From positions 302,590-366,589 of the forward strand of contig NZ_JAHWGU010000005.1 in NCBI RefSeq assembly GCF_020873875.1: a stretch of DNA of 64,000 nucleotides, written 5' to 3'. Numbering within the stretch: position 1 is the first letter of the stretch; every line of letters begins with the position of its first letter. Origin of the DNA: Actinoplanes sp. DH11. GTDB lineage: Bacteria; Actinomycetota; Actinomycetes; Mycobacteriales; Micromonosporaceae. Under the pieces are notes generated by a model. It made no database searches and was not told where the DNA came from. It worked only from the letters and a program-made list of their open reading frames with translations. Shown here one piece after another: positions 42,782 through 49,765 of the stretch. Made by a program: the position numbers and the translations under genes.

Positions 42782-43020
42782 TACGCCACGCGGGCCCACC
42801 GCAGCCTCTCATCCGGCGACCGCAACGGAGCCGAGGGAAGCAACGCCACACCGCCGTGTCGACACCCTGCGTCCCAGACTCCGCACTTCCGCCTCATAGC
42901 AGGCGCAAAAGGGTGGAAAGCCGACGAAATCCGCAGCGTCGTCGATGGGTTCGTGGCGCCCGCACTCGCTGCCCGGCAACCATAGGGACCCCGGCTCGGG
43001 CCCAGCCTGGTCATGGGTCG

Positions 43021-43128
43021 GTGTTCCGTTTCGGCTCGAGCGTGGTCCCGGGGTTGGTGTTTGGTTTCGGCTCGAGCGTGACCCCAGGGTTGGTGTTTGG
43101 TTTTGGCCCGAGCGTGACCCCGGCGCTG
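43021..43128. repeat. 36-bp tandem repeat, three copies
   Basis: Three 36-bp units (43021, 43057, 43093) contain GGTGTTTGGTTTCGGCTCGA and GCGTGACCCC. Both strands are open through the repeat because the period is a multiple of three. Confidence 0.88.
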
Positions 43129-43256
43129 GCGCCGTCGTCTGGGCCGCCCGGGCGTCGGTGGTCGGCTTCCGGCGGCAGCGGTGTCAGCGGCTGGTCCGGG
43201 GTGACAGGCGTCGGGTGAGGGCCGGGCCGCGCCGCGGTGATGGGTAATCTCGCCGT

Positions 43257-43721
43257 GTGCAGATCCGCCGGGCTACCGCCGCCGACGCCGACGAACTGGT
43301 TCGCCTGCGCGAGGTGATGCTCCGCACGTTCTCCGGTCCGGACTGGAGTGACGACTGGCGTGAGTCGGCCCGACGCATCCTGGTCAGGCGGCTCGACGAG
43401 GCGGAGCCGACGATGGCGGCGTTCGTCGTCGATCGGGCGGAGGGTGCCGGGCTGGCCGCCTGCGCCGTCGGGACGATCGAGGAGCGGCTCGGCGGGCCGG
43501 GGCGGGCGAGCGGGCTGATGGGGTACGTGTTCAGCGTCGTCACCGACCCCGACCAGCGCCGTCACGGGTATTCGCGCGGATGCGTGACCGCGCTGCTGGC
43601 CTGGTTCCGCGCCGAGGGCGTGGATGTGGTCGACCTGCGGGCCTCGGCTGACGGTGAGCCGCTCTACCGTTCGCTCGGCTTCCAACGGACCCAGGACCCG
43701 GCGATGCGCCTGCTCCTCTGA
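43257..43721 (+). CDS. GNAT family N-acetyltransferase
   Basis: This 154-residue protein has the GNAT layout: MQIRRATAADADELVRLREV at the N terminus, MAAFVVDRAEGAGLAACAVGTIEE, then the acetyl-CoA pyrophosphate loop region VFSVVTDPDQRRHGYSRG (motif A, RRHGYSRG close to the usual R/Q-x-x-G-x-G/A) and the C-terminal LYRSLGFQRTQDPAMRLLL. The GTG start follows the repeat-rich region without a strong ribosome site. It has no operon partner. The substrate is unknown. Confidence 0.87.
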   Translation: MQIRRATAADADELVRLREVMLRTFSGPDWSDDWRESARRILVRRLDEAEPTMAAFVVDRAEGAGLAACAVGTIEERLGGPGRASGLMGYVFSVVTDPDQRRHGYSRGCVTALLAWFRAEGVDVVDLRASADGEPLYRSLGFQRTQDPAMRLLL

Positions 43722-43724
43722 TCG

Positions 43725-43772
43725 ACCGCCGGTGCAGGCGACCGCCGGTGCAGGCGACCGCCGGCACAGGTG
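43725..43772. repeat. 16-bp tandem repeat, three copies, after the GNAT gene
   Basis: ACCGCCGGTGCAGGCG is present twice exactly and a third time with changes, starting 3 bp after the stop codon. Confidence 0.75.
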
Positions 43773-43845
43773 GCGATCGGCTCAGGCCAATGACCGGTGC
43801 AGCGGCGGCCGGCTCGGGCAGAGATCGGCCCGGGTGGCGGCCGGC

Positions 43846-44457
43846 TCAGGCGGCCCGGACCTCCAGCGAACGCGTCACCTCGGTGCGCAGCTGGGCCGGG
43901 TCGGCGCCGAGCTCGGTGAGCACCCGCATGCCCAGCCCGTGGCCTTCGCGGAGGATGCCGAGGAGGATGTGTTCGCGCGCGATGTAGTTGTGGTTGAGCC
44001 GCAACGCCTCCCGCAACGCCAGTTCCAGGATCTTCTTGGCGCGCGGCGAGAACGGGATGTGCCCGCCCAGCGGGCTCAGCCGGCCGAACAGGCCCTTCTT
44101 CTTCGGCGCCGGGTGCGGCAGCCGTAGCGAGCCGGCCCCGAAGTTCTCCTCGATGGCGGCGCGGACGGCTTCCAGGTCGATGCCGATCGCCTTGAGCGCG
44201 GCTGCGTCCTCGGCGTCCCGGTCGGCCAGGGCGGCGGCCCCGGTGGTGCGGTCGCCGGTGTGCCGGACGATCGCGGCGCGTACCCCCTGGCGGTCGATGC
44301 CTGCCGCCCGCAGCACCCCGGCCAGGGAGCTCTGTTCGTCGCTGACGAGGCTGAGCAGCACGTGCTCGGTGCCGATCGTGGTATGGCCCAGGTCACGGGC
44401 CTGCTTCTGGGCGCCGATCACGGCGGTGCGGGCCCCTTTGGTGAATCGCTCGAACAT
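43846..44457 (-). CDS. Clp N-terminal domain protein (ClpN-only)
   Basis: This 203-residue protein contains two Clp repeat (R) motif units and no ATPase domain. The first half has FERFTKGARTAVIGAQKQAR and GTEHVLLSLVSDEQSSLAGVLRAAGID; the second has FSPRAKKILELALREALRL and IAREHILLGILREGHGLGMRVL. Such ClpC/ClpS-like N-terminal domains recognise substrates or adaptors for the Clp protease. It starts 1 bp after the stop of the HTH gene, so both come from the leaderless promoter upstream. It could act as an adaptor or decoy for ClpC1. Confidence 0.88.
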   Translation of the reverse strand: MFERFTKGARTAVIGAQKQARDLGHTTIGTEHVLLSLVSDEQSSLAGVLRAAGIDRQGVRAAIVRHTGDRTTGAAALADRDAEDAAALKAIGIDLEAVRAAIEENFGAGSLRLPHPAPKKKGLFGRLSPLGGHIPFSPRAKKILELALREALRLNHNYIAREHILLGILREGHGLGMRVLTELGADPAQLRTEVTRSLEVRAA

Positions 44458-44458
44458 C

Positions 44459-44695
44459 TCAGTCCTCCCGCAGGTCCCGCGTCGGCATCAGCTTGGCATG
44501 TTTTTTGTGTACGCCTTGGCGCGTCACTTCGAGAGCATCGGCGATCTCCTGCCAGGACCAGCCTTTGGCCCGGGCGTTGGCGACCTGAAGGTGCTCGAGG
44601 CCCTCGAGGAGGCGGCGCAGCGCCACGACCGCCCGCAGGCCGACCCGTGGGTCGGTGCTGCCGGCGGCGGCGGCGAGATCGGTCGCTTCGGTCAT
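44459..44695 (-). CDS. Small HTH regulator upstream of ClpN protein
   Basis: This 78-residue protein is essentially one helix-turn-helix: VVALRRLLEGLEHLQVANARAK then GWSWQEIADALEVTRQGVHKKHAKL, with the recognition helix VTRQGVHKKHA. It resembles the sigma-70 region 4/homeodomain-like HTH proteins paired with Clp N-terminal domain genes in actinobacteria. The ATG is at 44695, immediately downstream of a promoter with two dyads; no ribosome site fits between promoter and ATG, so translation is probably leaderless. Autorepression through the dyads is the simplest inference. Confidence 0.85.
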   Translation of the reverse strand: MTEATDLAAAAGSTDPRVGLRAVVALRRLLEGLEHLQVANARAKGWSWQEIADALEVTRQGVHKKHAKLMPTRDLRED

Positions 44696-44698
44696 GCT

Positions 44699-44714
44699 GT
44701 CAACCTACGTTGAC
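44699..44714 (-). promoter_or_regulatory. Operator 1, GTCAAC-N4-GTTGAC
   Basis: A perfect 6-bp dyad with a 4-bp centre (CTAC) that covers the -10 element of the HTH-ClpN promoter. An identical-spacing dyad lies 11 bp further upstream. Confidence 0.8.
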
Positions 44715-44730
44715 GCAGGGGAGTTGTCAA
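44702..44730 (-). promoter_or_regulatory. Promoter of HTH-ClpN operon (leaderless)
   Basis: On the minus strand TTGACA (44725-44730) and TAGGTT (44702-44707) are separated by 17 bp, a good -35/-10 pair. The A of the ATG start is the seventh base after the -10 element, so transcription should begin at or next to the start codon. Confidence 0.7.
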
Positions 44731-44741
44731 CGAGGGTTGAC
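44726..44741 (-). promoter_or_regulatory. Operator 2, GTCAAC-N4-GTTGAC
   Basis: A second perfect dyad (centre GAGG) that overlaps the -35 element. Centre-to-centre distance to operator 1 is 27 bp. Confidence 0.8.
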
Positions 44742-44768
44742 GATCGGCGGGTGAGGGAGAACAGAAAA

Positions 44769-44793
44769 GGGCGCCCCGTGAGACGGGGCGCCC
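44769..44793 (-). terminator. Rho-independent terminator of the DUF3072 gene
   Basis: A perfect 11-bp stem (GGGCGCCCCGT / ACGGGGCGCCC) with a GAG loop is followed on the minus strand by CTTTTCTGT. It lies 38 bp after the DUF3072 stop. Confidence 0.85.
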
Positions 44794-44831
44794 GGCGGGC
44801 GGAATCTGAAAGCAGTGGGGCCGAGGTCGCG

Positions 44832-45041
44832 TCAGCGTCCCCGGCCGGTCTTGTCCTGCAGTTCGTCGATCTTGACGGAGGCCTCGGCCTTGGTCAGGCC
44901 GTCCGGCACGTCCTCGTGCGCCTCCGAGGCGAGCGTCTGCAGGTAGGACTCCTGTGCGCCGGTCGCCGGCTCCTCGCCGGTCGTCCAGTCCGCCGGGTCC
45001 TTGATCGTGTTGCTGTTGTCGGCGTTCGTCTGGTCGGCCAT
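44832..45041 (-). CDS. DUF3072 family small protein
   Basis: This 69-residue acidic protein starts at ATG 45041 (GAAGGA upstream) and has the DUF3072 core: DPADWTTGEEPATGAQESYL, then LTKAEASVKIDELQDKTGR at the C terminus. The family is small, soluble and actinobacterial, and its function is unknown. It is a single-gene unit with its own terminator. The open frame extends 16 codons upstream, but the family sequence and ribosome site favour this start. Confidence 0.85.
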   Translation of the reverse strand: MADQTNADNSNTIKDPADWTTGEEPATGAQESYLQTLASEAHEDVPDGLTKAEASVKIDELQDKTGRGR

Positions 45042-45102
45042 CACGCCGTCCTTCCGGGTAGTGGTGTCGGTGTCGAACGCCTGTACCACTACCCGGTGAA
45101 GG

Positions 45103-45858
45103 TCACTCCCAAGCAGGCAGATTGCCCAGCGACACGGTGAGTTCCACCGGGTGGTGGACGGGTGCGGCCACCGTGAAGCGTGCGCCGAACGGGTCGCGCA
45201 GTTCGGCGAAGGCGCTCAGCCCGGCCTCGGCCGGTTCCGAGATCACCGCGCCGCCGAGGCGCTCGCAGTGGTCGGCCGCCTCCTGGATGTCGGCCACCTG
45301 GAACGCGGCCCGCCACCAGGCACCGCGGTAGCCGGCCGCCAATCCGGCGATCGCGTCGTGCCCGTGGTTGAGCCACTCGCCGGTGCCGAACTCGTGGCGC
45401 AGCAGCCAGCCGAACGCGGAGCCGTAGAACCGGGCCGCGCTGTCCGGGTCGTCGGTGATGAGTTCCGGCCACGACATGGTGCCCGGTTCGTCACGCGCCT
45501 GGGCGCCGGCGAAGTCGGTGCCCTGCCACAGGCCGATCACCGCACCGGCCGGGTCGACGACGACGGCACGCCGGCCGCCGTGCGCCTCGGACGGCCCGCT
45601 CAGGCAGTGTCCGCCGGAGAGAAGCGCCTGCTCGAGGGTCTCCTCGATGTCGGGAGTGCTCAGGTGCGTGAGCCAGCCGTCCGGCCGTTCGAGCACGCTG
45701 CGGGAGAGCCCCGCCACGGCTCGTCCGCCCAGCTTGAACCGATCACCCGCCGACTCCCAGCCGAACAACTCTCCGTAGAACTCCGCCGCACGTGCGGGGT
45801 CCGTACTCGCCAGTTCCACCCAGCAAGGTGTCAAGGGTGCATAGCCTCTGATCCGCAT
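45103..45858 (-). CDS. VOC (glyoxalase/dioxygenase fold) protein
   Basis: This 251-residue protein has two tandem VOC domains. The first begins PLTPCWVELASTDPARAAEFYGELFGW; the second begins MSWPELITDDPDSAARFYGSAFGW. Both show the beta-alpha-beta-beta-beta fold with ELFGW/AFGW and late Glu/His metal candidates. Members of this subgroup are often annotated as glyoxalase or bleomycin-resistance-like, but the substrate is unknown. The ATG at 45858 is chosen because GGAG lies 6 nt upstream; ATG codons at 45870 and 45879 are alternatives. Confidence 0.82.
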   Translation of the reverse strand: MRIRGYAPLTPCWVELASTDPARAAEFYGELFGWESAGDRFKLGGRAVAGLSRSVLERPDGWLTHLSTPDIEETLEQALLSGGHCLSGPSEAHGGRRAVVVDPAGAVIGLWQGTDFAGAQARDEPGTMSWPELITDDPDSAARFYGSAFGWLLRHEFGTGEWLNHGHDAIAGLAAGYRGAWWRAAFQVADIQEAADHCERLGGAVISEPAEAGLSAFAELRDPFGARFTVAAPVHHPVELTVSLGNLPAWE

Positions 45859-45963
45859 GAGCCGCTCCATGGTGGACATCCCCAGTTGCTTGAGCACTCT
45901 ACGGCACTGAATACGCTTCGTCACCACCGCACGGTTCATTGTCCGGTTTAGAGCAGAAAAGTA

Positions 45964-47208
45964 TTACCTAGCGTGAGTGGTTGAGTGGTCCAGGTGACGC
46001 ATCACCGGAGTTGCCGCGATTCCGTGCAGGACAACGGAGACGACGACTACGAATGCGGTGGTTGCCCACAGGAGATCGGCGCGAGGGAAATTTGCGTGTG
46101 TCATTGCGTACGCTAAGTAATAAAACGAGCCGATGCCACGGATCCCGAATGCTGCGATCACCCAGTGTTCCGCCGTGGTGCCCGGAGCGCCCCGCAAAGC
46201 GGCAAAAGCGGCCAGCGGACGGATCAGGAAGATCAGGGCCAGGCCGGCCAGGGCGGCCTGCCAGGTGAGCGGCGCCAGGAGGCCGCCGACGACGGCTCCG
46301 CCGAGGAGGAGCAGCAGCAGTACGGTCAGGAGCCGTTCCGTCTGCTCCGCGAAGTTGTGCAGAACCTGGTGGTAGTCGTGGGACCGCTCCGCCGCCCGGA
46401 TCGCCCGGGCCGCCACGAAGACCGCCAGGAAGCCGTAGCCGCCGGCGACCTCCACCAGCCCGTACGCCAGGAAGGTCGCGGCCAGCGCGAGGAAGCCCTC
46501 GGAGTGATGGGCCAGGCGCAGCGCGTCCTTCCGGGCCCGGAAGAAGAGCTTGCCCAGCGCCCAGCCGATCAGCACGCCGCCGCCCAGGCCGACCGCGCCC
46601 TTGTACAGGACGTCCTTCAGCACCCATTCGCCGAGCCAGCCGGCCGGGTCGAGGCCGTACAGCGCGATCGCGATGGCGGCGTAGACGAAGGGGAACGCCA
46701 GCCCGTCGTTGAGCCCGGCCTCGGAGGTCAGTGCGAACCGCACCTCGTCCTCCGAGTCCTCCTCGTCGGTCGGCTCACCGACCTGCACGTCCGAGGCGAG
46801 GACCGGGTCGGTCGGCGCCATCGCGGCGCCGAGCAGCAGAGCGGACGCCGGCACCAGACCGGCCCACCACCAGCCGAGCAGTGCCATCGCGGCGATGGTG
46901 ATCGGCATCGCGATGATCAGGAGGCGGCCGGTGGAGGCCCAGCGGCGGCGGCCGAACGGGCGGTCGATCTTCAGGCCGGCACCCATCAGCGCGACGATCA
47001 CGCCGATCTCGGTGAGGTGCTCGGTGAGTTTCGCGTGGGTGAGCGGGTCGGCCTCGGGCAGGTTCAGGGGTAGGCCGAAGACCAGCATGCCCAGGCCCAG
47101 GAAGGCGATCGGCATCGACAGCGGCCGGCGTTCCACGAGGCGGGGGAGGATGCCGGCGAGCAGGGCGCCCACCCCGATCAGGGCGAACACCAGGTCGGAC
47201 AGTTGCAT
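45964..47208 (-). CDS. CPA1-type cation/H+ antiporter
   Basis: This 414-residue membrane protein is a third sodium/proton-type exchanger in the window, from the NhaP-like branch. It has about twelve membrane segments, the conserved LLGAAMAPTDPVLASDVQVG and LTSEAGLNDGLAFPFVYAAI motifs holding the ion-binding Asp residues, and the FGIRGIGSFYYLAYA segment near the C terminus. A charged loop (GEPTDEEDSEDEVRF) follows the first motif. It has no UBP zinc finger and no regulatory tail, unlike the two antiporters at 3.7-7.1 kb. It is monocistronic. Confidence 0.9.
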   Translation of the reverse strand: MQLSDLVFALIGVGALLAGILPRLVERRPLSMPIAFLGLGMLVFGLPLNLPEADPLTHAKLTEHLTEIGVIVALMGAGLKIDRPFGRRRWASTGRLLIIAMPITIAAMALLGWWWAGLVPASALLLGAAMAPTDPVLASDVQVGEPTDEEDSEDEVRFALTSEAGLNDGLAFPFVYAAIAIALYGLDPAGWLGEWVLKDVLYKGAVGLGGGVLIGWALGKLFFRARKDALRLAHHSEGFLALAATFLAYGLVEVAGGYGFLAVFVAARAIRAAERSHDYHQVLHNFAEQTERLLTVLLLLLLGGAVVGGLLAPLTWQAALAGLALIFLIRPLAAFAALRGAPGTTAEHWVIAAFGIRGIGSFYYLAYAMTHANFPRADLLWATTAFVVVVSVVLHGIAATPVMRHLDHSTTHAR

Positions 47209-47249
47209 CAGTGGATCTCAGCGGGAACGACGTGCGTGCGGGCGGTGCC

Positions 47250-47294
47250 GATCAAGGCGGTACGGATCAAGGCGGTACGGATCAAGGTGGTGCC
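47250..47294. repeat. 15-bp tandem repeat, three copies
   Basis: GATCAAGGCGGTACG is present twice exactly and a third time with changes, upstream of the antiporter at 45964 and downstream of the next minus-strand gene. Confidence 0.8.
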
Positions 47295-47347
47295 GGTCGG
47301 GGTGCTGTCGGCGTCGAGGGGAACTCCGGGTTTCATGGCCGGAGCAT

Positions 47348-49510
47348 TTACCCGTCTTGATCCTCGCGAATCAGCAACATCTCGAACCACACAGTCGAGC
47401 CGCGCACCGTCGGGTCGGTTCCCCAGGAATCGCTCAGGTCCTCGATCAGGCCGAGGCCCCGGCCGCGGCTCGCGAGCGCGTCGGCCCGGGCCCGGATCAC
47501 GCTGCCCCGGGTGCCGGTGTCGGCCACCGAGACGAGCAGCCGCTCCGCGTTCAGGTCGATGTGGACCTGGGCCGGGGTGCCGGCGTGCAGCAGCGCGTTC
47601 GTGGTGAGCTCGCTGGTGCAGAGGATCGCGGCGCCGATCACCGGCTCCGGCACCGACCACTCGCGCAGCCGGGTCGACATCCACTGCCGGACCCGGCTCG
47701 GGCCGGTCGGCTCGGCGGGGACCAGCATCGTCGCGGCCCGGCTCATCGCCAGCGCGTGCTCGACCGCGAGCACCGCCACGTCGTCGTCGGTGGTGCCCTC
47801 CACCGCTGCGGTGGCGAGCGAGCACATGTTGCGCGGGTCGCCGCTCGCGGAACCGGCCGCCGCGGCGACCAGCGCGTCCAGCCCGTCGTTGAGCGGGCGG
47901 CCGCGCCGCTCCACCACGCCGTCACTGAACATCAGGATGGTGTCGCCCGGCTCCAGCCGCAGCGAGCCGGTCTGCCAGCGGCCGCCCAGCCCGAGCGGGG
48001 CACCCGGCGGCACCTTCACCAGCTCGGCGGTGGCCGGCCCGCCGCGGTGACCGGCCCGGCGCAGCACCGGCGGCGGGTGGCCTGCGCTGGACAGGATGAT
48101 CGTGCCGTCGGTGGGGTCGAGCACCCCGTACACCACGGTTACGAAAATCTCCTCGTTGCGCGACTCGGCGCTGAGCGAGCCGACCAGCCGGTCCAGGCCG
48201 GCGAGCACGCTCGGCGGCGTCGGATCGGTCAGGGCCAGGGCGCGCAGCGCGGCCCGGACCTGGCCCATCACCGCGGCGGCCCGCACGTCGTGCCCGGCCA
48301 CGTCGCCCAGCACCATCGCGAGCCGGCCGTCGGCGAGCCGGAACGCGTCGTAGAAGTCGCCGCCGGCGGCGTTGCCGTCCACCCCCACGTCGTAGCGGGC
48401 CGCGATCCGGAACGTGTCCAGCTCGGGCAGGTGCTCCGGCAGCATGCTGCGCTGCAGCAGCTGGGCGGTGCCGTGCTGGGCCTCGAACCGGCGGGCCCGC
48501 TCGGCAGCCTGCGCCACCAGTTCGGCGGCCGCCTTCAGCAGCGCGCGCTCGGCGGGCAGCCAGGTGTGTGCCCGGGTGAAGCCCATGGTCAGGGCGCCAC
48601 GCAGGGACGGCGTGCGCAGTGGCAGGGCGGCCAGCGCGCGGACTCGCCGCTCATGCCGGTCGGACGCCACGTCGCGCAGCGGCTCGCCGTCGGCCACGAA
48701 CGTCGCGCGCCCGCTCTCCGCCGCCGCCACCAGTGGCGCCGACGGGTCGGAGTTCGCGCGCCGCCACACCGGTGGCAGCCGCTCGTCGGCCTCGTCCAGC
48801 ATCTCGCCGCGAATGCGCCGCACATAGCGGTAGGCCAGGCCGTCGTCGACCGCCAGCACGCAGTGGTCCAGGTCGAAAGAGCTCATCGCGTACGCCAGGA
48901 CGACGCGCGTGACATCGTCGATAGTCAGTGCGCCGGCCAGTCGGGCGGTCAGCTCGCCGAGACTCTGCAGCCGGTGGATCACCTGGGTGGCCTCGGCGGC
49001 CACCGTCAGCACGCCGGCGACGGCGCCGCGCGAGTCACGGACCACGGAGTGGCCCTGGGTGTAGAAGGCCGGTTCGGTGCCACCCGGCCGGATCGGGACC
49101 TGGCTCTCCGGCTCGAGGACGGCCCGGCCGGTGCGGTGCACCTGGCCGATCACGTCACCCATGCCGGAGTGCAGCCAGGCCTCGCCGAACGCCTCGGCCG
49201 CGGGCCGGCCCAGCGCGGCCGGGTGCAGGTCGTGCAGCACGTCGGCGTACGCGTCGTTGTAGAGGACCAGGCACTCGGACCCGAAGGTCAGCATCATCGG
49301 AACCGGTGAGGCGAGCATCAACTCGACGGCAGCGCGCACGGCCGGGTCCCACCCGGTGATCGGGCCGAGTGAGGTGCCCGACCAGTCCTGGGCGTGCACC
49401 AGCGCCGCGCAGCCTCTGCCGGTGTGCTGTGCACCAACGCCCTGCACGGGCAGCGTTGAGATCGCTGCCGGGCGGACTCCGCCCGAGCCGATCGCTCCCG
49501 AGCCGACCAT
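47348..49510 (-). CDS. PAS-GAF-PP2C (SpoIIE-like)-HATPase signalling protein
   Basis: This 720-residue cytoplasmic protein combines a PAS domain (about residues 45-175, LGPITGWDPAVRAAVELML and LVLYNDAYADVL), a GAF-like domain (about 190-345), a PPM/SpoIIE phosphatase domain with GGDFYDAFRLADGRLAMVLGD, AAVMGQVRAAL, LSSAGHPPPVL and ILMFSDGVVERR, and a C-terminal HATPase_c anti-sigma-factor-like domain (CTSELTTNALLHAG, VADTG, GRGLGLIEDLSDSWG). This is the architecture of stress regulators that control an anti-sigma-factor antagonist by dephosphorylation and phosphorylation within one chain. No sigma factor or STAS protein is adjacent. The start was left at the open frame's GTG or ATG near 49510 and may be a little further in. 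Confidence 0.88.
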   Translation of the reverse strand: MVGSGAIGSGGVRPAAISTLPVQGVGAQHTGRGCAALVHAQDWSGTSLGPITGWDPAVRAAVELMLASPVPMMLTFGSECLVLYNDAYADVLHDLHPAALGRPAAEAFGEAWLHSGMGDVIGQVHRTGRAVLEPESQVPIRPGGTEPAFYTQGHSVVRDSRGAVAGVLTVAAEATQVIHRLQSLGELTARLAGALTIDDVTRVVLAYAMSSFDLDHCVLAVDDGLAYRYVRRIRGEMLDEADERLPPVWRRANSDPSAPLVAAAESGRATFVADGEPLRDVASDRHERRVRALAALPLRTPSLRGALTMGFTRAHTWLPAERALLKAAAELVAQAAERARRFEAQHGTAQLLQRSMLPEHLPELDTFRIAARYDVGVDGNAAGGDFYDAFRLADGRLAMVLGDVAGHDVRAAAVMGQVRAALRALALTDPTPPSVLAGLDRLVGSLSAESRNEEIFVTVVYGVLDPTDGTIILSSAGHPPPVLRRAGHRGGPATAELVKVPPGAPLGLGGRWQTGSLRLEPGDTILMFSDGVVERRGRPLNDGLDALVAAAAGSASGDPRNMCSLATAAVEGTTDDDVAVLAVEHALAMSRAATMLVPAEPTGPSRVRQWMSTRLREWSVPEPVIGAAILCTSELTTNALLHAGTPAQVHIDLNAERLLVSVADTGTRGSVIRARADALASRGRGLGLIEDLSDSWGTDPTVRGSTVWFEMLLIREDQDG

Positions 49511-49765
49511 GATGAAAGCCTAACCCGAGTGGTCCGTTTGTACGATGCCGCACCGGCCGACCGTCCGGTTACCGACGGTACTCAGGGTGCGTGTCGTCGC
49601 GATTTCACACATAAGGCTACCCGGCGTGATCTTGCGGATGCGAGGTGCGGTGCCCGCGCGGGAGCCCGGCGTGCCGGTTCCGCCGCCGGGCACGGGATGA
49701 CCCGGGGCCCTAGGGTTGGCCGGTGAGGTGCCGCAGTGGCGGCCGTGCGAGACGAAGGAGGGCGG

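Larger units (their letters stand above)
42100..43256. other. 1.16-kb gene-free, repeat-rich intergenic region
   Basis: No supported gene was found between the MarR start and the GNAT start. The region contains, in order, the MarR dyad, a 9-bp repeat tract, a 75-bp palindromic element and a 36-bp triple repeat. Open frames across it have no ribosome sites or domain motifs. Confidence 0.7.

Noticed and set aside
43011..43685. 224-codon minus-strand frame opposite the GNAT gene
   Set aside because: Its C-terminal 12-residue repeats come from the 36-bp DNA repeat and the rest is a shadow of the acetyltransferase.
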